In this document: piece after piece, positions 48,601 through 61,000 of the stretch | How positions within the stretch are numbered: position 1 is the first letter of the stretch | How the letters are laid out: each line of letters starts with the position of its first letter | Source of the DNA: Acanthochromis polyacanthus | Lineage: Eukaryota; Chordata; Actinopteri; Pomacentridae | Assembly (NCBI RefSeq): GCF_021347895.1 | Contig: NC_067127.1 | Location: forward strand, 12,992,984-13,056,983 | Reading direction: 5' to 3' | DNA: 64,000 nucleotides | The notes under the pieces: generated by a model | The model's database searches: none | What the model was told of the DNA's origin: nothing | What the model saw: only the letters and a program-made list of their open reading frames with translations | Translations under genes and position numbers: made by a program

Positions 48601-51117
48601 CACTGATGTGATGTTTAGTTTGCCGAACATTATTTTAGTGTCTTTTATTAAAATTTATTCTTCCTTTTATCACAGTTTAGCTGAATTCCTCGTGGATCTA
48701 GTTAGAGATGGGAAAGGGATTTTCTTTTTAACTCAGCAGTGCATTTATTTGGGGTTAAAATGGGCAGGTTTACTTTTTTTTAAGTGGAAGTTAGCATTTG
48801 ATGATTAAATTAGGATTATTATTAGGGTTACCTGCTTAGTGTTTAGTCTTCCTTTCAGTCCCGTGATCTACACGCTTAATGAGACTCAGGCTTCAGGTGT
48901 ACTAATCACAGAAGAGAATTCAGATCGCTAAATGGACGTCAGCTTTGATGTTTAAAGCACGGAAAGTTACAGTGCACGTACAGCTCGCTCAGGTTAAATG
49001 ACAGAAATGCAGAAAGAGGTTAGCAGAGACATCGATGAGCTGCAGAAACAACTGTTGTTTTTCCACTCAGCAGTAACACACTACGTATCAGAGGCTGAAT
49101 ACCAGATCATGTGTGGCCCATTAGGCTCTTCACGATTCAGCTTCAAATTCTGAGCTTTTTAAAATTCATTGTTATGATAATATATTAGGACTTCTTACCT
49201 CTTTAAACTCCATATCATTCTCAGAGTCAATCAGTATCTGTTTAATGATGTAAAAATTCAGGGAATGGATTAAGAAAAGAAATTTATTAGTTTCTAAATA
49301 AGAAGAAAATGATCAAATATTCAAGGTCGACTGAGCAGAAGTTTAAATTATTTAACCAATGATTCATTTGGGACACGCTGGTGGGCTTTCTTTATGAAAT
49401 GAGTTACCTGAAAGCAGATGTTTGGTTTCAGAAACAAGAAACTCAATAGCGGTAACAAAGTGCAGAGAAATACCAATTTAAAGCTCCGTACGCTGCTGTT
49501 TAGAGAGTCTTACACAATGTGTTGAGGTTTATGTTGTTTTTATTAAATGCTTTATGTACAAATACAGATTACACACAGAACAAAGCACGCATTAGAAATT
49601 ACACACTGTACATAGCTGACTGCTTTCAACCCAAACAGAAAGAAAATGTTTTGCACGACCACGATCTCACATCATTTCGTATCAATTAAAATCACAATGT
49701 AACCTAGACTAGTTTTACTTTGTAGTATCAACTCATTTCCTGTAGCAATCAGTTATGGGGAAACTTTAGATTTCTTAACATTAGACAATTTTATAAGAAA
49801 TGTTTAGGCCATTTAGTAATTTTCCCTTTAATTCAGAGGTTTGGTTTCCATTTGTTGCTGGAGTTTATCATGTTATTCGTGTTCAAGGCAGGTAATTAAA
49901 ACTTTAAAAATCACGCCACAGTTAAAATCAAAGAGGAAGCAAAGCTTCTTACTAGTCATTAAAAGACAAATTAACCACAAAACTGCCTCTTGATTTATTT
50001 TTATTGAACCAAATAATGAATACATTTATGGGGGAAATGCCTCGAAGAAGTCTGAATTTCACAAAGGTTTTTTCTTTTTGTTACAAAGTATTAGTATTAG
50101 ATCTACTTAAATCAGACGGGGCCTGCAGCTTCACCAAACTGTGGAGAAGATTGGAAAAAAAGATATTTTAAATTGGAAGTGAGCATCACATTTGCTCTGC
50201 AGCTCTGGCTGGTTATAGACTCACCCCGGCTAGAAAGTCATTTTGGTTGACTCACACAGAGCTAAGCAGGGTTTATAGGCTGTTTTCCAAATTAAGAAAA
50301 AACGGCTGTCAGTAGATTTTGAATAACTACTTAAAAAAACTTGCAAAAAGGGTAGAGTCATAGAGAGACTATTTTAGCACCCATACGGGGGGGTACTTTA
50401 GAGTATTTACGGGACAGGGACAAGCAAGATGTGTGAAAAATATGCTCGTTTTACATGTCTAGCAGTGTGTTATGGGGGACCACAACTGATATAGCATCAT
50501 GGATGTTTCACAATATCCTGACAAGCGCGCAAAAGTGTCTGAATTTTTTTTGTTTTCTCTCACTGACAACTTGATGATGACCCACAGAGCAAATAAATCA
50601 CTGATGCTGCCACTGAAGTGACCTCTGCTTTTCATGCAAATTGTGAAATTATGACTGTGTGATTGCCTAATCAGACACATTGAGCAGGGAGATGAGTAAA
50701 CCTTGATGTTACCTGCATTAAAGACAATAAATGGAAACCAATTTGTCAATCTACAGAATAAACCAGAAGCTTAATGTCAAAAATCTAAACTGTTTTATGG
50801 GGGATAAAGGTGGCATGAAGGGCATTTAAAGAGACATTTTTAAGAAGATCCTTCCTGTATATGACTGAGCATGTTAAGTGTCTCTTTTAATTTCCTCTCT
50901 GCGTGTTTAAAAGAAGAAAAAAAAAAAACCCTCAATCCTGTATAAATGAAAACATGAGAATGCTGAAAAATGTTAGGTTTTGTGCATTTATGTGCTTTAT
51001 GAGGTTAGTTTTTCAATTTCTGAAGGGCAAAACAGTGAATGTTACAACATTTTATGAGGAATTTAAAAGAAAAATTAGAAATAGTTGGAAATTGGAGGTC
51101 ACATATCTTGAGCACCT
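39601..51117. other. intergenic DNA between the repeat island and khdrbs2
   Basis: About 11.5 kb with no supported gene. Open frames such as 45,502-45,882 (antisense) and 41,470-41,793 lack domains or splice context. The right-hand part probably includes the khdrbs2 3' UTR. Confidence 0.55.
49994..50005 (-). promoter_or_regulatory. candidate khdrbs2 polyadenylation signals
   Basis: Two consecutive AATAAA hexamers on the minus strand, about 1.1 kb downstream of the khdrbs2 stop. No AATAAA was noticed between this point and the stop. Placement is by motif only. Confidence 0.3.
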
Positions 51118-51212
51118 TCAGTATCTGCCGTACGGATGTTTCCTGTAGCCCCCTCTTGTCAGCCGTAGAACGGGGGCTTTGAGACTGGGTCGGGTGGTCG
51201 CCCACTCCTCCT
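51118..51212 (-). CDS. khdrbs2: khdrbs2 last coding exon (C terminus and stop)
   Basis: The acceptor is gtttaactgtgtttgcag on the minus strand. It encodes EEEWATTRPSLKAPVLRLTR then GGYRKHPYGRY and a TGA at 51,120-51,118. The human end reads ARGGYREHPYGRY. The fish copy has lysine for glutamate and a changed proline-rich stretch just before it. Confidence 0.94.
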
Positions 51213-54200
51213 CTGCAAACACAGTTAAACACACATTGTATAGGCAGCTGCTGCATACTGTCCTCCCACAATCCTGCTCACCAAAGACAAGAGAATTTAG
51301 GCAAGTAAATTATATCCCAGGTACTACAGGGGCTTCTCTTCACAGAAAATTAATTTCATAAGCTCTTTGCCCTCTGTTGGACCAATGCTGAGACTTGACT
51401 GTCAGCAGCTCCTTCCTTAGAGCCAAATTACATAAAGATGGCCACCTCTGCTGCACGGCACATTGCACCGCTTCCAAATAAGAAAGTGTTTATGAAGCAG
51501 AAAATCAAATCATTGCCCCCTTGGTTTTGGTTTGGTCCGACCTCAACACCCCAGTGCACAATTCATTGTGCTGAAAATGAATGAGCCTGCAAACCTGCTG
51601 TGGCAACCAGCTTATCACCGCTGTCGTGTCACAACCTAGTAACTCCATTTCTGGTGATTTTCACTTTTTGCTGGCGAAAACTGAAGCTTTACATGTTGAA
51701 GCTTTGCATGTATTACTTCATGGTTTGAGGAAGGCTGAAGACTTGCTTATTTCGAATCCTGTTAAAAAAAAACATCTGAAAGATAAACTTCTGAGCAGTC
51801 GGTGGCTTGGAGATACAGGGTTTTGTGGACACAGTCGTGAGCACAGCAGAGGTTAGTTAGCCGATAACAGCCTCCTGGAACAAGCATACGAGGGCACAAG
51901 CCCAAAAAGGCCCCACTTTTTACAAGAGGCACTGGTTAGGTCCATGAGCTTCTGCTGGCACATTTACTGTTTTAGTCAAATGCAGCTTGTAGCTGGGGAA
52001 GGTAGAAGGTGACACATGCAAGAGTGGCTCCCTGGGTGAGGATGATTAGAAGTGGGCTGGAACCACAACGCTTTTTTCTTTGCTTCTCGGCTGTGAAACA
52101 CCTTTTTAATAACAGTGGAGCAGCAACCGGGATTGTGTGGTCAAAACAACACCATTTTTCTTGTGCGAAATTATTTAAATAATGTCCAGGCATGTTTGTT
52201 AAAGAGTATGGTTTTAAAATCCTGCCCTGTGACCCTGAATGTGGGTAATTATCTTTAATGATACAAGTAAATTACTATTTTTGTCTGTTTTGTCAAACAT
52301 TACGGGCTTAAAGTGAGGTGTAGCACAGGGAAATGCAGTCATAGAAAAAAATTATTTGACCACCCTTGTTTTCTTCAGTTTCTTGCTCATTTTAACGCCT
52401 GGTACAAGTAAAGGTACATTTGTTTGGAGAAAAATAATATAGACAGTTCATAAGAGTATCATCTAAGAGCTGATATCTAGACATATTTCATGGTTTTCTT
52501 GATAATAATCAAAATCACTTAAGTTCTTACATCAATAGCTCTGGCACTGTACTGCCAAAAAAACAGCTTTTAGGCATTTTATGTTTTCTGTTCTGTCTGT
52601 TTTAGTCACATGATACACACAGGAGTCAGTACTTGATTGCATAACCATTGGTTTTGATGCAAGTTGCGCTACGGCTTGAATGTAAGCAGGAAACCACTCT
52701 AGACCTTTACATGTGCAGTGCTGCTTATGACATGATACCCTGGGAATACAATGAAGCTTAAGCATGTCAAATAGGGCATAAAGTATTATGGAATCAGCTG
52801 TATTTTTTGTTGTTGTGTTCATTGTATTCTTCAGGTAATATACCTTAAAGGGGAACTTCGGTTTTTTCAACCTGGGGTCTGTTTTCATATGTCATTTCAT
52901 ACAAGTGAGTGATGCAGAAATGAATTTTCGACACAGCTCCAGTATTTAGCCAGGCAGGCAGCTTAGCATCTCCGCCAGCAGCTCGGCTAGCAGCTCAGCT
53001 AGCGAAAAGTATCGGGCAACTGGCCCCCCCGCGTCAAAGTCCGCCCTAATGTGCTTTTTTTCCCCACACTGACCGGCTCAGATAGTCTCGAGTGTCCCAC
53101 AACATACTAGACATGAGAAGTGAACGAAAACCTCCACATTACCTGGCGATCGCCATCTGTTGTCATCTGTATCCAAAGCTCAGGACGCTAGGAAGCAAAT
53201 CTCATTCCGAAATTGTGCGATAGCTCGCGCCAAAACGTGTGATTTCGGAACGAGATTTGCTTCCTGAGCTTTGGATACAGACGACAACAAATAGCGATCG
53301 CCAGGTAATGTGGAGGTTATCGTTCACTTCTCATCTTTAGTTTGTTGTGGGACACTCGTTGAAACTATCCGAGCCGGTCAGTGTGGGGTAAAAAAGCACG
53401 TTAGGGCGGACTTTGATGCAGGGGGGCCAGTTGCCCGATACTTTTCGCTAGCTGAGCTGCTAGCTGAGCTGCTAAGCTGCCTGCCTGGCTAAATACTGGA
53501 GCTATGTCGAAAATTCATTTCTCCATCACTCACTTGTATGAAATGACAAATGAAAACAGACCCCAGGTTGAAAAAAACCGAAGTTCCCCTTTAAGTGGCA
53601 CCAGACATTGAAATGAACAAGAAATTGAAGAAAACAAGGGTGGTCTACTGATTTTTTCCATGACTAGCTCAAATTGGACTGCAGATACTGCTGACAGATG
53701 CCAGAGACATCACAAAACTGCATGCTGGACTTTCCTAAAGAATGTGTCGGGCTCCAGCTGATTATTATCTTCGTTTTTCAATAAATCTTTCAATCATTTG
53801 GTTTTCATTTATATAAAGAAAGCCACAGACAAGATCTCCAAGTTGCTTGTTTTGCCTGAACAACATTCTAAAACTCTGATAGTCATCATGACAATAATCC
53901 AGAGAATGTGCTGCTTTGCAAGGATTTTTTGCTTCAAGAAGGACTTAAGGAATTAATTCCCAACTGAGCTGCCAAATCATTTTTGCAAATCGCCCAATCA
54001 AGTAATCAGCTCATGTATTTCAGCTCTAACAGTTTTGTTTTGTTGTATTTTTGTTAGATTAAACAATTTATGGTGACTGCCGGTAGACAAAAGGGACGAC
54101 CCACGGAAAAATAAAAAGGGGACGACTCACGTTTTGTTCACTGTGCAGCTTGCAAAAACTAAGTTATTTGTAAACAATAGCTGCTGCACTTACCATAATT

Positions 54201-55007
54201 GTTGTAGGATTCATCACTGGTTCCGTGTCCATATTCATAATATCCTGAAATGCTAAAATGGCACAGAGTGGAAATGTTAGTCAAAATAAAGGAAAACAAG
54301 CTGTCCTTTTGTATTTGCTAAAAATATATGTAATAAAAAAGGAGTAGTCTACATTTTTCTTATCATCAACAAAAATGATAAAAAACTAAATCCAGCAATG
54401 TGTTATTTACTGCACTATACTGTCTGTACTTGTCCCAAACATAATGGTTCCTATTGGCCATATATAATATACAAATATATATTTTACATTTTTAGAGATG
54501 CTCAGTAATTTCTCTAACACTTTTACAGACTGTAGTTTTTAGCTAATTTTACTCAAAGAGGCATAAATAATGCATTGACTGCTTTCAGTTGTGGATTAAC
54601 ACACAGCTGGTGCTCTACTGAGTATTGACAGCAGGAACATGGTGTGTGTAGGATTAACTACAGTTCCCATGTTGCCCATGTTGCTCACTGATGTGTTTGT
54701 AACAGACAGCACAGGTCCCTGGGACAATTATATCAGGGTTTGGATACAGAGACAGCTTGTGGTGCGATCAATTCACGGTTGTCTTTGAGCTTTTCGTGGG
54801 ATTTCTTGCCGAAACATACAAAAAAAACCAACATCTTCTCACAGAGGACCTTACACAGGCTGGATGCTAAGTGACGGACAGATTTCTTTTGTTTACCCAG
54901 CATGTGTGTGTATGTGAACGCTACCTCTTTGACTGATTGTTGTAGTTATCCTCATAGGTTTCGTAACTCTCGTCGTCGTATTCTCCATCGTAGCCATCAT
55001 CGTAGCC
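51118..55007 (-). CDS. khdrbs2: khdrbs2 (SLM1), last three coding exons only
   Basis: KHDRBS2 is a nuclear STAR-family RNA-binding protein, related to Sam68, that regulates alternative splicing, mainly in neurons. Three minus-strand exons (55,007-54,925; 54,252-54,194; 51,212-51,118) join into 78 codons plus a stop. These match the human C terminus in order and length (79 residues): the tyrosine-rich GYDDGYDGEYDDESYETYED, then YYEYGHGTSDESYNNY, then EEWATTRPSLKAP and the end GGYRKHPYGRY. The tyrosines are known targets of Src-family kinases in this family, and the last residues act as the nuclear-localisation signal. The KH/QUA region and the arginine-proline-rich exons are not in the window; they should lie beyond 64,000. 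It converges with prim2. Confidence 0.93.
52336..53666. mobile_element. older inverted-repeat transposon, split by a later insertion
   Basis: Terminal inverted repeats of about 70 bases lie at 52,336-52,405 and 53,600-53,666. Both contain gaccacccttgttttcttca or a close variant. The interior is non-coding apart from a meaningless open frame at 52,532-52,888. Its right part is interrupted by the foldback at 52,849-53,590. It lies in the last intron of khdrbs2. Confidence 0.85.
52849..53590. mobile_element. 742-bp foldback element with TTAA target duplication
   Basis: Two arms of about 350 bases each pair from aggggaacttcggtttttt at the left to its complement at the right. A small loop lies near 53,205-53,235. 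TTAA flanks it exactly (52,845-52,848 and 53,591-53,594), as expected of piggyBac- or Kolobok-type transposases. No coding capacity is visible. Confidence 0.92.
54194..54252 (-). CDS. khdrbs2: khdrbs2 penultimate exon
   Basis: Two acceptors stand eight bases apart (ccattttag and catttcag). Only the upstream one keeps the frame, giving S-ISGYYEYGHGTSDESYNNY. The downstream one runs into a TGA within four codons. The donor is a perfect gtaagt. The human counterpart is the SVPEYYDYGHG segment. Confidence 0.9.
54253..54924 (-). other. khdrbs2 intron (672 bases)
   Basis: AT-rich intron with no repeat or RNA recognised. It ends with the two tandem acceptors at 54,253 and about 54,245. Confidence 0.7.
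54925..55007 (-). CDS. khdrbs2: khdrbs2 exon, tyrosine-rich region
   Basis: The acceptor is gttctctcgcag on the minus strand. It encodes GYDDGYDGEYDDESYETYED and NYNNQSK plus two bases of a serine codon, with six tyrosines in 27 residues. The donor gtagcg is GT but otherwise weak. Confidence 0.92.
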
Positions 55008-58000
55008 CTGCGAGAGAACGCGGCAGTCAACAATAAAGCCGACATGTCTCCTCGTCTCTAGCCTGTCTAACTGGTTAGAGATGAATATAAAACAATCAAT
55101 ATGCAGTTCCATGGGCAAAGTTATTACTTTGAGTCTGTAATAGGAGAGGAAACAGGAAAAATTAATGGCCAACAGAGAATATCGATTAAGTCTTGCAGGG
55201 GAACATGTCTCACTAGTGGAGCCTAATGGACACCTTCTGAGTCTCACACTGCAATATGGATCTCAGCTATTGATAAGCAGCCACTCAGGGAAAAAAAGCC
55301 AGCCAGTAGCCCCAGTCATGTTCGATAACAGTAAAAATGACTAAAAGGCACACAGTAAAGACTTTGTCCAGTTTTATAGACACTTTGGCAACCACCTGTA
55401 AGTATTGGTTACCACATAAAAAACCAAAATAAAAGACTCCATTCTGCACAGCTGTAAAGCAGGTGAAAAACCAAGTTATTACTCTTTGTGTGTCTCTCAT
55501 AAACACAGTAACGACTGTTTAAAACTGCTGTCCTCTTTCTGCACAAGGCTGTGAAAGGCATCTTTTGTGTTAGACTGACAGCAGCAGGATTGCATTTTAC
55601 ATTTAAGTATTTATAAATCGTTATGTAATGACAATAAGCACTCAAAATGTAGTTTTTTTTCTTGCCAAAGTGTGCAGTGAAGGAGCTATTCCTACAACAA
55701 ATCTCTGCCTTGGTCCCTGGATAGTCTGTTAATCCAGTTAGTGACTGTTTACATCTGGGAAGGACACTTTTCTCCTCCTACTTATGCAAGTAACCTGGTT
55801 TTAGAACAATTCAAGTAAACATTATTATCCACCTCAAGAGTGGCTGGTTAAGAAGCTTTTATTATCAAATCCTGTAATATTAAATTGGTTACTGTGGCAT
55901 GTGAACATCCCACTCCTTTTACTTTGGCGTTTTATCATCTACATAAATCATCCGTGTTTGCATAATACCGGGATCATCAGTTTCTTTCCCACGTATTAGA
56001 CACTGAAGGTTGCTGCATCTTTTCATCTTTTTATTGCTTGCCGACTCCTGGGTGTAGTTTTCACCAGGAAGAGGGAGGACGTTACTTTTCAAAATGCTAT
56101 TTTTGTCCATCTCACTTGTGCAGTTTCCATTGATTTGCTTCTAAAATCTCTTCAAACACAACAGCTTTCTTTAACTATCCCACTGCCAAAAGCCAAACCA
56201 GAGATAAGGAGAGCTGATCAAAATGTTGATCTGCTTATCAGAGTTGCCTTCAATTATGAGTAAAAATAAGAGCTTTTGGGTCCCGGTCATGTATAATGAC
56301 ATTAACCCTCCTCTGTAAGCTTTTAGGGGTAAAAAACTTTTACTTATTCAGTCAAATTTGATTTGCAGCTATATTCTAGAAGTGAATGTCAATTAAAGAT
56401 AAGGCAATGTTGCCGTAGAGATGGAAGGTCATTTATTGTAAAGCACTGAGGGCCACATTTACAAAAAAAAGAACAACTTGATTGAAGAAAATACGGAAAG
56501 GTCCTTAAATGTATACAGACATTTAGGAGAAACTGAGGACACAAATGGGAAAATAGCCAACTAAATCCACATTTTGTTGTAATTCCTCTCAGAGGTTTCA
56601 TTTCACTTTAAAGCAAATGAATAGTCACATATCCTCTTGCGCTCGTAAGACACAAAGCACTCGATAAGCAGCTATCTATTATAAAAGACACGGGCCGACT
56701 CAGATCTTTACCATTTACATCTGTGATTCATTATTAAACTATTATGGGACTATTGAGCGTCTGCTGCTGGCTCATCACTGCATTCCCAAACCCTCAGAGC
56801 GCGGAGGAGAAGGTCGAGGTGTGTGATGCTCACACTCTGGTCGTGGAATTTGCAAATTAGCGACTGAAATGCCAAGAACAATGCCAGGATGCATCAGATG
56901 GCAGATTCTGCAAAGTCTGGTGAAGATAATAACCCCGAACACGCTCATTACTTTTCATCTTAACCACCCTAACTGATGTAAAAAAAAAAAAATCATTAAA
57001 CTGCATTTCATTTCTACATAGAATTGGAGAAGAGTGCACATTTTCAACAAATAGTGTAAATATTTCTCCTGTTACTGTTTTCTCTCATTTCCAGATAGTT
57101 TCTTGTTTAGAAAACTAATCACTCCAGTGAACACAGACGGTGCTGCCAGGTGCTCACAGAGCGACATCAGGCCGTTATTCACACTCACCCTTCTCCAGAA
57201 AACTCACCCTTCTCTCATCCTCAACTGTGAAAATGAGAGAACCCCCTATATCCTTTATTTTTTCAGCTGTGTCTAAATAGAAACTTTTAAAAAATACAAA
57301 AGGTTAGTTACACTGTGCTGCAAAACACACCTCCACCGTCTCTTCTATTTGCATTAACATCTGATGCAGATGTCCCCCTTCTGCATTTGTTATTGTGAAT
57401 TATTTTAGCCACATTGATTGTGCAGTAGAAAATGAGAAAAAATTCATGATAGCCTCAGTTTCTAATGCTGCTTCCTTCAGGGAAATAATGTAAATCTGCA
57501 TCTGAGGGATTTGCATTGATCAGTGTTCACTTTAAGAGTGCAGTCAGTAGAACATGAGGCAATGTGTGTCCACTTTCAAGCTGGCTGGGATTTATGAAGG
57601 GGAAATCAATTGTATCATTTATTTATTTTGCTAGTTATTCATATCATAGCTCATTTGCCAGATTGATATATGCAAAAAAAGCAGAAAATAGCATTCAGTT
57701 CCCCTTTGCTTCTGAAAAACAAACATACACCTTCGAGTGATCCGATCTGTTAGAAGAAAGCACAAATATTGCGCTAAGTGGTTTATTCATGACAGCAGAG
57801 ATAATCAGTCTCAGCAGACCAAAGGTTCACGTAAACAGCCTAACCTGGAGAAACTGGAGTAAGGCCAACGTGTGTGCGCACAACGGTAGACTTAGCTATT
57901 GTCTCCTTTCGTAATTGCTGGATCTTGCTCATTTAAAGAGATTTAGCAGAGTTTAAAGTGCTTATGGTTCTTTTTCATCATGATCTAATCTCTTCTAATC

Positions 58001-61000
58001 CTTTCCAAGCTTGCTATTTCGAATCGAGGCCCGCTATGATACCTACGAGTGTTGAGTTCCTTCTCGAGATCGAATACATTTTAAATCAGCCAAATGAAAT
58101 GCGTTGAACGCTTCAATGAAACTGGTTTATGCCAGACGTGGTCTCAACGGCACATTAGTCCTCCACGTCTGCCTGTAACAATATAGCATCTTGCATTAGG
58201 TGTGCCTGCTTGCGGTAATGCTTTACGGCACAAAAGCAGAGACATCAGTGTGAAGGGCATCAAGTAGCGGCAACACAGAAGAAATTACATTTAAAGCACT
58301 CGTACACACTCTTCCTCCTCTCCTGTTGGGTAACACTGATTCAAACAGCTCCGGTTTCCTGTGTGGCTCTATTTGTGTGAACATGAGTTTGACTAAATTA
58401 AAGTTAGGGATTATGTCAGGGATTAAGTTGTTCCGGGGATCCTATACTTCTCCTTTTCATGCGTGAGTCTTTCCCCATAAAGGCAGAGTCAGAAACCTGC
58501 ATATCTCAGTAATTGACCATTTTGTTAGAAATCCCATTCGAAAAAAGCTGGAGCACAACTGTAACACAGTCGGTGGATTGATTTCTGTCAGAAAATAAAG
58601 AACCACTGGAATTTAAAACTTACAGTATATTTATCTATGGGGTAAAACATTAAAACGGTATAGGGTTCCAATCAACATTTCTCTCCAAATACAAGCTGTG
58701 AATTCATTTATTTGCTATATTATTTAACAGGGACGAAGGCAGAAGCATCATTTAGCGTCTCATAGCTCAAAGAAAACCTAATAAATTGTTCATCACTCTG
58801 CCTTATCTCTCCGCTGACCTCCGTGGTAGCTTTATGCACGACACATGCATTCAGATTGGACAAGGTACTGTGTGTAAATAGTCGGGCCTCTAATTAATGA
58901 GGCTCAATTCCTCTAGTTTGACACTCATCTGTAAAAACAATTAACACAGGTCCTTCTTAACAAGGCAGAGGACATAAATCAAACGCTAACACAAGAGTGG
59001 AGAGTCCTCGCTCGGTGTAATTAGGACAGCGAGAACCTAAAGGCCCTTAGCACTGTGCTTCATTATCAATTGACAACCTGTATGTCCCCTGACAGTGACT
59101 GATCTTCATAGGGAGCTGCTTGTGAATGCTCCTCCACGCAGCAGAATGGGGAGGAAAATGAGATTTGCAGCCTTTTGTCTTGGTGAAGGGATGCTGCTCT
59201 TCACTGCTTTCTACCTACGCAAATTCAATCAGCATTCACCTTTTGTTGTTGCGCATGAAGCACGAGTCACTGAGAATGTGGGTAAATCTGATAAAAGGTA
59301 AAATTCTACCACTTTAAATGATTATGAGGAGATCAAATCTTGATTACTGACATTAAACAGTTTTCTTTTTCGTTTGGCTTCAGGACAGCTGAAGACGAAC
59401 AATAAATAAATCAAACATGCATTTCTCGGTAGTCCAATATCGCTCCTTTATGTGCTTGTAGAGTCTAGCATTAGACGTAGCTGCATCTGTCGGCTGCCAC
59501 CCTCACAGGCGGCGTCATTCCCTGCTGATACAGCTGAGGCTATTATGCATTCTACCTGAGTTTTCCTTCTATTAAATAATCAAGTGGGAAGTGCATGTCA
59601 TACATCTGTTTTAATAAACAGGAGAGTTCTGCATGAGGAATTTACATAATTAATATAACAAATGTGAACTCAGCAGTGCAGCTGAACCTATTGTTATAAA
59701 GCAATTACAGCAGATGTGCAACCCAGCCTTTAACTGTGGCCCCAGAAAACTGCTCTCCGTCAAGAAACACACAGGATCTCACGCATCTTTTATGTTCATG
59801 AAACAGATGATATGGGGAGATTTTTTTTTTCTCTCCCCAGTTTCAAAAGGGTGTCCTTTTGCTTTTCCACAGCAGATAGATTAGAGGTTTTTTTTTTCCT
59901 TCAAAGCCTCCCAAAGCTCTGTGTTTAATCACATTATGGCATTTCCCGCACAGCCTCAGTATGGTTGCAGGGCTCAGGTTGAAAAACCGAGCTATGAGTT
60001 TCAATTTTTACCAGCAATTTGTACAATTCATGGTCGGCTGTCAGGGACAGGGAGCCATATCACTCTCAGATTCCTCTCTCCTATCATCAGTCCTGACACT
60101 AGAAGATAAGATTTGATCCAGATGGGATTTGATCTTTAACATTAAACTGAGGCCATGGTCCCAATCTGTATAAAATTCCATCAATCACATCTTTAAGCTT
60201 CCTTCGCCCTCCCTTTGCACTTTTCTCATGGAGTAACTTATACTGATTACAGTGAAACGTCCCACTGCTGCCCTGTCTCGGAGATTAGTAAAAACTGGTC
60301 CTCGATGCCTCTTTAAAATGGCACAAAATAATGGTTATTAGTGGTAATTTTAGCACACTGGCAGCTGCTTTATTTGTAACACTACACCTAAAATGACATA
60401 TCTCGGCAAAAGTAATTTTTATATTGATGACTCACAAGCACTCGGGTGAAACATGGACTCTCTTTTACAAGTGCAACAGTCAGAGAAGTGTTGCCACATC
60501 ACATCCTGTAAAAGGCCCAGTGGGGAGAACACGCTGCTATGGTGCAACTTCAATATATTCAATAATAAGCGCAACTGTGCTTCACGTGGAATCCACTAAA
60601 AAAAAAAATCGACTCAAAAAACACATCTGATCACATCCTACTGTACCAACAGAGTAAAGACATTTTGTTTGGTAAAACCGTAAAACAATTACACATTTTC
60701 ACACAGGAGACAGTAATTAGCTGCTAATATGAAAAATGCCTTATCAGTGGAAAACAGGCCGCTTTTACAGGAGAACAGATCTGCACTTTAAGCACTTTCT
60801 CATCATACTATGGATGGAAGATTCACTTTGCAGACGCTTAATGCAGATGGGCGGCTTTATATAATAATTACGACCAACAACTGTCAAAGAAACTGAAAAA
60901 GCTAATGCGCCAATAACGTTTTTAATTCATGTCTGAAACTATGCTTATTAAAAAGATGCAGCACATTTCTAAATCTTCACCTAAAGGAAAACCAAGACGT

